A stretch of 64,000 nt of DNA from Emiliania huxleyi CCMP1516 (GCF_000372725.1 NW_005198966.1:1670022-1734021); one strand, 5' to 3'. Counted from the first letter of the stretch, positions 48,901 through 59,309 are shown. Notes: generated from the letters alone by a model not told the origin. Translations and numbers: made by a program.

Positions 48901-50412
48901 CCTTGGGGAGTCAGGGACCAGGCTTCCAGGGTGTGCGACGGCGCGCGAATCGTCTCTCCTCGTATTTCGGAGCGTGGCAGGCCGGCACAGGCCACGCACA
49001 CAACACTTTGTCGTTTGTGTGCGAAAATCAGCCCTCAGCTTGAGCTAACAGCTAGTGTTGCGTGGTCGGCATGCGTGCATCAGGCGTGCACATGTGCCCA
49101 TGTATGTGACGGCTTCGCTTTAGTCGTTGCACGTTGTTTCACGTTCGAGGAGCGAGTGACGGATAAAGTCGTGTGGAAGAGCTGTGAAAGCGAAAGTAGC
49201 GAAATTAATTGCCCGCCGCAGGCGAAGAAAATTTTCAGGGTTTTTGGTCTCCTACGCCAAAGAAATCGAAGATTTCGGCGGGCGCCCGACGCGCGGTATG
49301 GAGCACGCGCGCTGCCCGGCATGCCTGCAGCATCCAAACGAGACGCACGGCGTCGCTCAGCCGTGTCCACGCGGCTTCGCTCCTGTCCTAACCGGCGCCA
49401 TCTGGGCGGCTGCTGCGGAGCTGCTGCCGGCGGTGCGGCAACTGGCCGACAGATACAACGCTCAGGGCACCCGCCGGCGATTCACTGGAAAGGAACGAAG
49501 GCGCCGCTGTCGGCGATTCACCGCCGTTCGTTCCCGTCTCTCAAGCTGGCTACACCGTCCATGGACGAGGGAGACGTCGCCTCCTCTTTCGTCCCGGGCA
49601 CTGTTCGCGCAGGAAGGCACCGTACACTGCGAAGTACATTAGCCTTCATCTCTCCTACCGCCGGCCGGGAGTGCAGCTTTCGCCATCGCTGAGTGAGTTT
49701 ATCCTCGACTTTGGCACCTGCGAAGTAATGAACAACATGCAGTACGTCATATGCAATGGCGCTATATGACAGCCCTGCGATGGGCGTCCTCGACGCAGAC
49801 GAGGCGGAGCTCATCTGCACGGCGCAGATCGCCGACTTTCTCTCTCTCCCTGCGCGAGTGGTTGCGCCACCGTGGATGAGGCATATGGGCTGGGCAGGGG
49901 AGTTGGTAGAGGAGGTCGACTGAGGGCGCGAGGCCGCCAATCGTCACAGTCTGCTGCTGACTGTCGGTCGCTGACTGGTTGCGCATTGCGCTGGCCGCGC
50001 AGCGGCCTTTAGAAAAATTTGGCCGCAGGCCTAGGTTTTGAAAGATCAAGAGAATAAGCGCCGGTGAGTCTTTCAGAAGCTGCCGTTTGCGGCTTCCTAA
50101 GTCAATTTTTCGAGAGGAACGTTTTGGCTGAGCTATAACGGCTCCAAAGTCGCGCGATCATCGAGTTTTGAGTCAATAATTATGAAAGGAAAGGGCTGGC
50201 GAGAATTATGTATGTAAAAGAGGAATGCAGAAGATTGGACAGGGGAGGGACGCGTCCAAGGGGGGAACCAACGGAGGCTTGGGATTTTGCATCTCGGCTG
50301 CATCCATGGGCCAGGGAGGCGAATGTAGACAGTGAGCGGCTGACGTCCTCGCGGGCGTGGCTGAGTACAGCCGACACTACGTGCTGCGGCAGCCTGCGGA
50401 GTCGCAGGAGGC

Positions 50413-50598
50413 GCGGTGGAGCGGCTGCGCTTGGACGCGACGGCGAGGCTGGCCGGGCACGCTGTCGTCGAGAAAGGCACGCACGTCGAGATCCTGGGTT
50501 CGCAGAGGAGGGTTCGTGTGGATGCGGTCGAGTACGACGGCTACCCGGACGCCGAGCGTCTCCTCTCGTTAGAGGAAGAGACGTGGCTAGGCAGGTGA
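50413..50598 (+). pseudogene. Fragment related to the 18336-18770 protein
   Basis: Reads VERLRLDATARLAGHAVVEK, GTHVEILGSQRRVRVDAVEY and ends SLEEETWLGR. The first 25-30 residues align with the central part of the small protein at 18336-18770. There is no ATG in frame nearby (first codons are GTG), so it is a partial exon or decayed copy. Confidence 0.5.
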
Positions 50599-51434
50599 CG
50601 CTCGGCGCCGGCAGCGCGGCCCCTAATACCAGCGGCGAGGCGAGCTCACTGGAGAGCGTGAGCCGTGGCGTGTGTGCGGGAGCCGCAGTGCGGAGAGAGC
50701 AAGCGCGAGACCGAGAGACGGTTTTTGTGATTTGTGTGTCGTCGATCTTGGAATTGTGAAATTGGAGACGACTCTCGCAGTGACTTCAGACTTGGATCTC
50801 TCCGATGCCCGCGCCCCGGCGGTGGGGGCTGTGACTCTGAGGCAACTGGCAGTGCCTATCAGAGAGTGCCGACAAATCACCTACCTGACAGCACCTGACA
50901 GCCTGACAGCCAGGGCTCAGGGTGGGGCGGTTGTGGGGGCTACGGAGATATTAGTCAGAGTCCAGCAGGCGGCGAGTGCAGCCTTGTTTTCAAAGTACGA
51001 AGGCGTAGTTACACACCGGTGGGGGAATGGCGCCAGTTGCACCGAGTTGTGACACCACAACAGCAAAGAGGTCGACTGTCTCGCGGCGCGTGCAAGCCAC
51101 GAGAAGCAGTCAGAGACTATGACGTGCCAAACTTGCACAACGGGAGTTGGGGAAGCGTGACGTGCCACTGCACAGGGTGTGGGAATATAGGGATATAGGA
51201 AACAATACGGCGGACTATTTATCACTCTGGAATGGGAGAGAGAGAGAGGGAGTGAGAGAGAGAAGGAGAGAGAGAAGGAAGAATAATAGGTGAAGCTTCT
51301 CGATGCAGGTCAGGCTACTGGTCCTCGTGAGAGTCCTCGTGCCTCACCTCCTGCGACAGGCGGGAGCGGCATCTCTCAGACACCAGAATGTGGGAAGTGA
51401 GAGAGCTGAGAGGCGGGTGAACTTGGTGGCGCGC

Positions 51435-51452
51435 GAATTCTTTTTTCGAAGC
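51435..51452 (+). repeat. Short direct repeat, copy 1
   Basis: GAATTCTTTTTTCGAAGC here and at 52042-52059, each followed within 25-60 bases by a GGAGGCGC(T/G)CAGCACCCGC block; the pair suggests a partial tandem duplication at the 5' end of the ankyrin gene. Confidence 0.8.
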
Positions 51453-51809
51453 TTTGGCGGGAAAGATCTGCCTGCTCCCGAAAAAAATGGCTCGGCGTGC
51501 GGGAGGGAGCCTAGAAGAGAGAGGAGGCGCTCAGCACCCGCATGCACGCGACGGCGAGTGTGACGACGGAGGCGACGGCTCGCTCTATGGCTTCCGCCCA
51601 CGGCACCGACTGTATGGATTGCGGCCGGCCCCAAAAAGAAAGAAAGAAAGAAAACAGACAACCCAAGGGAGGGATGGGAGGACGGCGCGCCGCCACCACA
51701 CAGGGATTTTAAGGAGAGGTGTGTGGTGCGCTAGCCGTCGCCCACCCTGGGGAGTCTGCCTCTTCGTATCTCTTTTCGCAGTCTCTCGCCGCTTCTCGCT
51801 GCAATCTTC

Positions 51810-54053
51810 ATGCCACCTCGCGGTCGTCCCACTCTCGTCGTTCTCTCCCTTGTCATTTCCTCCTCTGTCGCGTCGTTCTCTTCTGCCTCGTCCTGTGACG
51901 CCGCCGCCTGCCGGTCCCTTGTTCTCGCGGCTTCTTTCGCCTTTCGGCGCAACTCCGTCCTCCTCGCGGCGTATCCTGGCCCCTCGAGTCTATCGAGCTC
52001 CCCTCGCGCAAGGACCACAGCAACACACAGAAAAACGGCGCGAATTCTTTTTTCGAAGCCCAGCGCGGCAGAAAGAGAGTGGAGGCGCGCAGCACCCGCA
52101 ACCCCGCCCGTTTGCATGCCCGGCCGAACGAAGGCTGGCTCGGCCGCCTCCCGGCGCGGGCACGCTTCAACAGCGGCTACTGTCGCACCGCTCTCGCTGC
52201 CGAAAAGGATCGAGGCGGCGGCGGAGAATGGCAAGGTCGGCGTGGTGCAGACGTGGCTCACCGGGGATGGGCGGGTTGACGCGACGTGCGTGCGTCGCGG
52301 CGTGAGTGGGTGGACGCTCCTGCCGATCGCCGCCGCCCACGGTCACAAGCAGCTGGTCGAACTGCTGCTGAAGCGCGGCGCGGAGGCGGACGCGCGCGAT
52401 GGCCACGACCGTACGGCGCTGATGGCCGCCGCCCGCTGGGGCTACGAGCAGGTGGCCGAGATGCTGCTGCGGCACGGCGCAGAGATCAACCTGCAGAGCA
52501 GCGCAGACATCACCGCGCTGATGGCCGCCGCCGCCAAGGGCCACGAGCGCGTGGCCGACTTGCTGCTTCAGCACGGGGCGGAGATCAACCTTCAAGCCAG
52601 CGACGGCCACACTGCGCTCACGTGCGCCGCCTTTTTCGGCCACCCTGCCGTCGTGCTCCGCCTGCTGCGCGCGGGCGCGGACATGACGCTGCGCTCTAGC
52701 GGCAGGACGGCGCTGCAGATCGCCAAAGAGAAGGGCCACGCCGAGTGCGTCCAGGCTTTCAGGACGCATCTCGGGGAGGTGGCGGCGAGCCGAAGCAAGG
52801 CGCCGTCGGCCGAGGCAGGAGGCGCAGGCGCGGCGGTGGGTGCGAGTGCCGCGGCCTCTGCTTCACGCGGCGAGGGAGGCGCGGAGGCCGAGCCGAGCGG
52901 CGGCGGGGCGGTGCCAGAGGAGGTTGTGGCAGCGGCTCGGCGAGGCGAGGAGGCGGCGGTGCTGGCGTGGCTCGACGGCGGCGGGCGGGTCGACGCGAGG
53001 TTCGAGTACGTCTTTGTGGACGGCGAGCGTGTGAGCGGCATGATGCTGCTGATGATCGCAATGATGAAGGGCCACGAGGGGCTGGCCGAGGCGCTGCTCC
53101 AGCGCGGTGCGGATATCTCGTTGCAGTCTGGCGAAGGCAGCACCGCGCTGATGGCCGCCGCCGGCAACGGCCACGAGAAGCTGGTCGAGTTGGCGTTGCG
53201 GCACGGCGCAGCGATCGACCTTCAGGCCAACAACGGCGACACCGCTCTGATTATCACCGCTTTCTTCGGCCACCCCGCCGCCCTCCTCTGCTTGCTGCGG
53301 GCGGGCGCAGATGTGACGCTGCGCACTACGGATGGCACGACCGCGCTGCAGTTCGCCAAGCACAAGGGCCACGCCGAGTGCGTGCGCGCCCTCGAGGAGC
53401 ATGCGGCGGCCAAGGCGGCGGCCGAGAAGGCGGCGAAGGAGGCGGCGTGGGCTGCGGGGGCGGCGGCGAGAGCGGCGCAGAGGGCGGCGGAGGAGAAGGA
53501 GGCGGCGCGGCACGCCGAGGAGCTGCTGGCGGAGGTCGAGGCGGAGAAGCGCGCCAAGGGCAAGAAGGGCAAGAAGAAGAAGAAGGGCGGCGGGAGTGGC
53601 GGCGCTGGGCCGTCGCAGGAGAGGGAGGCGCCGGCAGAGGCAGCCGCAGCCAAGCCCGCGCCGTTGGACAAGGAGGGGCTGCTCCGGCTTCTCGCGGAGC
53701 TCCACGAGGACAGGATCCGGTTCGGCATCACGCCGGAGACGTCGGTCGAGGGATTGGCGGAGGCGCTGGGAGAGGCGGCGGGCGAGGCGAGCGAGGAGGA
53801 GGGCGACGAGGAGACGGCGGGGGCGGCCGAGGAGGAGGGCGAGGAGGAGGGCGAGGAGGAGGGCGAGGAGGAGGGCGAGGAGGCGGCAGCGGAGGCGCGC
53901 CGGCAGGCTGAGGCGGAGGCTGCGGCTGTGGCAGTGGCAGAGGAGGAGGCGGCCGAGGCGGCAGTAGCGGCGGCCGAGGCGGCGCTCGCCGCAGCCAAGG
54001 CTAGGCGCGCGTCAGCTGCCGCCGCGAGGGCCAGGGCGCGGGAGGCGGCCTAG
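51810..54053 (+). CDS. Ankyrin-repeat protein with Lys-rich and acidic tails
   Basis: A 747-residue ORF from the ATG at 51810; a later Met (52116, MPGRTKAGSAASRR) may be the real start because the first 100 residues include a duplicated non-coding-looking sequence. Ankyrin units: about residues 135-300 (for example GHDRTALMAAARWGYEQVAE) and 390-530 (GEGSTALMAAAGNGHEKLVE). Then an Ala/Glu/Lys coiled-coil with KGKKGKKKKKGGGSGG, and a very acidic Glu/Gly-Glu repeat (about 655-700). The ankyrin and Lys-rich parts, including AARHAEELLAE, are clearly paralogous to the protein at 16228-18099, but there is no U-box; the end is Ala-rich. It may act as an adaptor. Function inferred from repeats only. 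Confidence 0.85.
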   Translation: MPPRGRPTLVVLSLVISSSVASFSSASSCDAAACRSLVLAASFAFRRNSVLLAAYPGPSSLSSSPRARTTATHRKTARILFSKPSAAEREWRRAAPATPPVCMPGRTKAGSAASRRGHASTAATVAPLSLPKRIEAAAENGKVGVVQTWLTGDGRVDATCVRRGVSGWTLLPIAAAHGHKQLVELLLKRGAEADARDGHDRTALMAAARWGYEQVAEMLLRHGAEINLQSSADITALMAAAAKGHERVADLLLQHGAEINLQASDGHTALTCAAFFGHPAVVLRLLRAGADMTLRSSGRTALQIAKEKGHAECVQAFRTHLGEVAASRSKAPSAEAGGAGAAVGASAAASASRGEGGAEAEPSGGGAVPEEVVAAARRGEEAAVLAWLDGGGRVDARFEYVFVDGERVSGMMLLMIAMMKGHEGLAEALLQRGADISLQSGEGSTALMAAAGNGHEKLVELALRHGAAIDLQANNGDTALIITAFFGHPAALLCLLRAGADVTLRTTDGTTALQFAKHKGHAECVRALEEHAAAKAAAEKAAKEAAWAAGAAARAAQRAAEEKEAARHAEELLAEVEAEKRAKGKKGKKKKKGGGSGGAGPSQEREAPAEAAAAKPAPLDKEGLLRLLAELHEDRIRFGITPETSVEGLAEALGEAAGEASEEEGDEETAGAAEEEGEEEGEEEGEEEGEEAAAEARRQAEAEAAAVAVAEEEAAEAAVAAAEAALAAAKARRASAAAARARAREAA

Positions 54054-55359
54054 CCCGCGTGCAAGGACAGCTGGCGCAGTGGCAGCCAATGGGAAGGGTC
54101 TCTCGTACTCTGGGGTGCGTTCTGTTGTGAACGATCGTGGCTGTGGGCTGGGCCCCGCGCCGCGCGGGCGCGCGTGCAGTCCCTCGAGGTGAGTCCCGCG
54201 CAGTCCCTCGAGGTGAGTCCCACCGGGAGCTGCTCACACAGCGCCACATGAATGATGCGCAGTGTCGCACAACACGCAATGCGTGAGAGGGCGCCCGACG
54301 CAAGCGCGGTGTGCGCGGTGTCGTGGCGCAGGCGGCTGCAACCGTCTGTGTGCCACAAGAGAGATGAGTCGTCATAACAAGGCGCTGTGAAAAGGATTCA
54401 AAATTCACGACCGGAGGACCGGACACACAGTGACCGCCGGCTAGAAGGCCAGAGTCGGTCCACGAAGAACGCGCGGAGCGATCGCGGCGGCGGTGTCGCT
54501 GAGGAGGGCACATGACGCATTCTGAAGCGGTGAGGGGCTGTCAAGCGGGTTAGTTACGAAATTTCGTATAGGGATATAGGGTCGTGCCCCCACAGGACCC
54601 AAAAGAAAAAAGCTTGCCGCCTCAAAAAGGGACGCACGAGGCAAACCTGATGTTGGAGTGTTCCAATAGGAGCGAGGCCTCTTCCGTTGGGGGACCAAGT
54701 GAATAGGAAACGAGAATTGCCAGTTTGTCACGCGCGCGCGAGCGTGACACTGCAGTCTGCAGCTCGACGCGCTGCAGATTTCGATGGAGGCAGAGGCGAG
54801 GCGCGCTGATGCCGCAGTGAGGCGGAGAGGTCAAGGCGCTGCACAACAAGATGGAGGGGATTATGCACACGCGTGAGGGGTTGATAGTCGCACTCGCATT
54901 GACCGAAAAGTCAGTTTGCGATCAGATAGCTCAGCCAATCGATTCAGCGTGCTCTGAAACGCCCAAAACCGTCGAGTTTTTCACCGTGGTCCAAACAGAG
55001 AGCTTAATATTTTGATTTTCTTGGCCACGGCCACGATTACCCGTCACTCGCTCCGAGGGTTAGGGTGGTATATCAGGGACGCCGTCGCCGATGCGGCATT
55101 GCGCATATATGTTTTCAATTTATTTCCTTCAATTTTTTTTGTTTGAGCGCACAGGTAGACAGGTTATGTGGTGCGCGCGGGCTCTTCCCGTTCCGCTCTC
55201 CCACCACCAGTCTAAATCTAGCATTAGACTCTCGCGCAAGGGCCCGACGCCCCTCGGCCTGCGTCCCATGGTCAAGCACCCACGGCAAGCCTAGCGACTC
55301 GCGTGGGGCTCCGGCATCTCTCAGACCTGCTGCCCCCACGCCCTTCAGCTCAGATCTCT
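54054..55359. other. Intergenic region with repeats
   Basis: Includes a 24-bp tandem duplication (54175-54222, CAGTCCCTCGAGGTGAGTCC units) and the dispersed repeat at 54592-54753. AT-richer at 54940-55140. No gene recognised. Confidence 0.6.
54592..54753. repeat. Dispersed repeat, copy 2
   Basis: Same orientation and order as 26443-26607 (ACCCAAAAGAAAA, GGGACGCACGAGGCAAA, GGAGCGAGGCCTCTTCCGTT). Divergence is mostly substitutions plus small indels. Confidence 0.9.
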
Positions 55360-56864
55360 TCAGACCGACCCCCAGCGGCCCTTCAGCCTCTCCTCGAGCA
55401 GGAGAACCGACCCGCCCACCGACGCGCCCGCCGCCATCTGGTCCTGCAGCGCCTGCTGCGCCGCGGCGTTCGCCGCCAGCAGGCGCTTCGCCTACAGGAC
55501 ATGCCCAGGGAAGTGTCTGGGACATGTCCCGGAAGTGTCGCTCGCGGAAGGCGCCTCGCCTCTCCGAACGCCCACCGCAACCGCACCTCGTCCGCCTCCT
55601 CGCCCTCGCCCCAGCCTCCCTCCTGCACGTCGACGCCCGCCGACGCCTCGCGCCGCCGCGCAGCCTGAAGGAACTGGGCGGCGAGCGCCGGGCGCGAGAT
55701 GGTCACATCGCCGTACGCCGCTACCTCCGCCGCCACGGGCGAGAGCAACCACACGAGCACCCTGTCGGCTAGCCGCGGCTGGCCGCCGCCCGCCTGAGGT
55801 GAGTGCAAAGGCGCGAGATGCGTGAGAGGACCCGTGCAAGGTGATTCGCCGCGCCGCGTGCGTACAGGCGTGACTGCTGCAGTGGCGGGGGCGTGAGTCC
55901 GAAGGGGCACAGCCGAGTCCGGGGCGCTCGTGGGAGGGAGGGAGAGTGCGCCCATCCAACGGCCGGTCGGAGGGGAGGGGTCTGCATTCCGCATCGAGGG
56001 GCTGCGGACCGCGCCGCCGAGCGCGTCCGAGGCGGCGGCGAGCAGCTCGACCGGCCGCACTGCGGTGGGCGTGAAGGCGCACGAGGGAAGGCCGAGCAGG
56101 TAGCCGGAGACGAAAGAGGCGGCCTCCGCCGTGCTCTCCCGCGTCACGTCCCGCGAGAAGAGCCGCGACAGCCCTCGCGCGAGGCTGGCCGCGCCCTCGC
56201 CACGGCGCGAGTAGCGGTCGAAGCCCCAGACGCCGGCGAGGCCGCCGGCGAGGAGCCAGAGCGGCGGCGCCTCCGTCTCCCCCGGCAGCACCGGGTCGAG
56301 CAGGTCCACAAACTCGAGCCCGCCAAGCGCGAGCAGCACGCCGCTAAAGCCGACCGCAAAGCTCACCTCGGCGGCGCGAGAGTCCTCGGGCAGCGGCGCG
56401 AGCGCAGACACGGCGGAGGGTCGGGAAGAGAGGCGCGCGCTGGCGAAGGCGCGGCACGCGCCATTGGCGCGGCAGGCCGAAAGCGCCGACAGGAATAGCG
56501 GCAGGCCGTCGCTCCGCGCGGTCGCGTCGAGCAGCGCCCGGCACGACTCTGGCGCGACCCGGAGCCGCCGGCCCGACATCTCGCGGACGAGCTCGACGGC
56601 GCTCGCGCCAGCCTCTGCCCCGGAGCCGCGGCCGCGGGCGAGGAGCGACTTTAGCACCGCGTTGTACCGCTCCTCTGGCTGGAGCGACGCGAGCGTGTCC
56701 TCAAACTTGGAGCCGAGCGTTGCGAGCGCCGATCCGGCAGCCGAATCCGCGCCGTCCGACGCAGCTAGAGCGCGCGCGCGCGGCAGCACGCGGGGGCTGG
56801 CACCGACAATGGTGGGCCGCAGCACGGCAGCGTGCGCCGGAGAGGGCAGCAGCAGCAGCAGCAT
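55360..56864 (-). CDS. Predicted plastid-targeted membrane protein, three exons
   Basis: Exons 56864-56010, 55793-55560 and 55491-55360 join in phase to 406 residues. The start MLLLLLPSPAHA looks like an ER signal peptide, followed by an Arg/Ala/Ser-rich leader (ASPRVLPRARALAAS); such bipartite leaders direct proteins to complex plastids in haptophytes. The mature part has a helical region (FEDTLASLQPEERYNAVLKS), a membrane segment (VSFAVGFSGVLLALGGLEFV), LWLLAGGLAGVWGFDRYSRR and SFVSGYLLGLPSCAFTPTAV, and ends in an Ala/Gln-rich helix. It resembles conserved chloroplast membrane proteins of unknown mechanism, but I cannot name the family. Intron 1 (216 nt) is GT-AG, intron 2 (68 nt) GC-AG with border repeats. 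Confidence 0.75.
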
Positions 56865-56894
56865 CACTCTCGCAGCTTGCCAAGACGATCCAAG

Positions 56895-57888
56895 ATGGCG
56901 CACCGCGGAGCGGATAGTGCGACTCCTGCCGACGGCTGCCATATGAGTGCCAGCCAGTGGTCGGGCACGCCGCACGGGTACGCATCCAACGTCAACCCCG
57001 CCCAGAAGGCCTTCGAGTGCGCCGTTTGCAAGCAGCATAAGCCGGCCGGCACACCCTGCGTCGGCCACTGCAACCACAACCGAGCGCCATTGCAGACGGG
57101 ACTCCAGTCTGGGACCGTACCTGTGCAGGAGATTGCACCGCACGTTACATATCGCCGCCGCCAGTGCAGCCCGCCGGCCCGCACGCCGCCGCCTCGTCTT
57201 CCGCTGGTCTCCCGACGCCTATGATGGTGCTGGCCCCGCCGTCGTCGAGCAATGCCGCAGGGGCTGGGTGGGCTCAAGGAGGATCGCAGCCGGCTGCGAT
57301 CGCAACCGTGTTGCCAGCTGGAGCGGTGTCGCTCGGTGCGCTGCCGAACCCCGCATCGCAGCAGGCCATGTCTGCGACGGGTTTCGATGGTGTGACTGCA
57401 CCAGTGACGGCTGCACCCGCACAGTCGAGAGCGGAGCAGGAGGCAAAGTACATGCAAACGGCGCAGTCCATTGGCTTGCCAGATACTGAGGCGCAACGGC
57501 TGCTAGCCATCTCCAACTTTGACCTCGACAAGGCGACCGAGAACCTGATGGTCGCGTATGTAGGGGTGGAGGGAGCTGCGCCCGTTCCAAGGGCCAGACG
57601 CAACCCGGCGGCGGATATCATTCATTTCACGCCGGTGCACGACGCGGGGCTGAGGCCCTCTTCATCCACGCAGTGCGTCCCGTCATGCCGCAGCCGCAGA
57701 ATGATGGCTCGCTCCAGGGCGGAAATCTGGAGGTGTTTGAGTCACTGCTCAATGACCCAGTGGTGCTCTCGCCGCCTCGCGCCGAGACCTTTGTGCGACG
57801 ACACATCAAGCCGGCCGACGGCATGTGGACGCAAGAGGCGATGGAAGCGGCGCGCACCGTCTTTGCTTGGCGGCGGTCGGGCTGAAAT
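56895..57888 (+). pseudogene. UBA-domain gene interrupted by frame changes
   Basis: Three consecutive blocks in different frames. Block 1 (56895 or 56943 on): MSASQWSGTPHGYASNVNPA, then FECAVCKQHKPAGTPCVGHC, a Cys/His cluster that may bind zinc. Block 2 (about 57150-57640): Ala/Pro-rich, then a UBA-like domain, YMQTAQSIGLPDTEAQRLLA, ISNFDLDKATENLMVAY, which would bind ubiquitin. Block 3 (about 57640-57885): NLEVFESLLNDPVVLSPPRA and ETFVRRHIKPADGMW. The junctions near 57150 and 57645 lack good splice sites, so they look like single-base frameshifts or sequencing errors. The start is only 31 bases from the divergent plastid-protein gene. The 3' end runs into low-complexity DNA. Confidence 0.55.
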
Positions 57889-57899
57889 TCATCATCTTC

Positions 57900-59215
57900 A
57901 ACCCGATAGTGACCCACCGGGCCGTCACCGCCACCGTCGCCTCCCCCTCCGCCACCTCCGTCGCCGCCGCCACCGTCGCCACCGCCGCCGCCGCCGCCAT
58001 CGCCGCCGCAGCCGTCACCGCCGCCGCCGCCGCCACCATCGCCGCCCCCTCCGCCACCGCCATCGCCGCCCCCATCACCTCCACCATCGCCACCGCCGCC
58101 CTCTCCGCCACCATCACCGCCGCCATCGTCACCGCCCCCCTCCCCTCCTCCGCCGTCGCCACCGCCACCGTCGCCCCCATCACCCTCTCCTCCGCCACCC
58201 TCGCCGCCGCCACCGTCTCCTCCTCCTCCGCCCGGTGAATCGCCCTCGCCGCACTCGCCGCCCATGCCCCCTCCATTCCCACCACCGCCCCACCTCCGTC
58301 GCCTCCACCATCGCCGCCTCCGCCATCGCCGCCTCCGTCGCTACCGCCCTCGCCTCCGCCACCGTCGCCACCAGCGCCCTCTCCGACCCCTCCGTCACCG
58401 CCGCCGTCCCCGCCGCCGCCGTCGCCGCCCCCCCCTTCACCGCCACCGCCGGCACCGCCGCCGCCGTCTCCGCCACCCCCCTCACCACCCCCCTCACCGC
58501 CGCCGCCCCCTCCCAGCCCACCACCACCCTCACCGCCACCACCCTCGCCCCCGCCCTCGCCTCCTCCACCCTCGCCGCCTCCGCTGAGCCCGCCGCCGCC
58601 CTCACCGCCGCCGCCGCCCTCACCGCCGCCCCCCAGCCCGCCGCCACCATCGCCCCCGCCGCCGTCGCCACCTCCTTCGCCGCCTCCCAGCCCGCCTCCG
58701 CCATCGCCGCCGCCCCCATCACCGCCGCCCCCCAGCCTGCCGCCGCCCTCACCACCGCCGCCCTCGCCGCCGCCCCCGAGCCCACTGCCGCCCTCGCCAC
58801 CGCCGCCCTCACCTCCTCCCCCGAGCTGACCACCGCCTCCGCCGTCTCCGCCGCCCTTCCCGCCGCCGTCACCACCACCTCCGAGGCCGCCGCCTTCCCC
58901 GCCGCCCTCCCCACCACCACCCTTGCCGCCGCCACCGAGTCCGCCTCCGCCAGCGCCGCCGCCACCGTCTCCACCGCCCTCGCCGCCTCCGCCTAGCCCT
59001 CCACCCTCACCACCGCCATCGCCGCCACCGCCGTCGCCGCCGCCGTCGCCGCCGTCGCCGCCGCCGCCGTCGCCGTCCCCGCCGCCGCCCTCGCCGCCTC
59101 CGCCGCCGCCGCCCTCACCACCGCCGCCCTCGCCGCCGCCCCCACCCCCACCCTCGCCACCACCATCACCACCACGGCCTTCCCCGCCACCTCCACCCTC
59201 GCCAAGAAAGCCTCG
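57900..59215. repeat. 1.3-kb CCGCC/ACC-rich low-complexity region
   Basis: Almost entirely built from (CCGCC)(ACC/TCC) units. Read on the plus strand it gives PPSPPPP-type or Ala/Thr/Ser-rich runs, and on the minus strand Gly-rich runs. The stretch 58923-59215, ending in RKPRGQSERASVELRRVR and a stop at 59309, could be the Pro-rich part of a wall-type glycoprotein, but no conserved domain is attached. Treated as an expanded repeat. Confidence 0.85.
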
Positions 59216-59309
59216 CGGACAGAGCGAACGCGCGAGCGTTGAGCTCCGGAGAGTCAGGAGGCAAAACCGAATACAGTGCCCAAATGACAGACTCAATACT
59301 GGCCCTTAA

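Larger units (their letters stand above)
48901..51809. other. Long intergenic stretch with a few weak coding remnants
   Basis: No intact gene recognised in 2.9 kb. A paralogous domain fragment lies at 50413-50598. 49184-49642 is an open frame (LIARRRRRKFSGFLVSYAKE, then CPACLQHPNETHG) with no family. (GA)n at 51236-51276. Part of the 51425-51550 sequence recurs inside the following gene (52037-52110). Confidence 0.45.

Noticed and set aside
57806..59296. 496-residue Gly-rich frame on the minus strand
   Set aside because: It is the complement of the CCGCC-type low-complexity tract; no domain and extreme composition.
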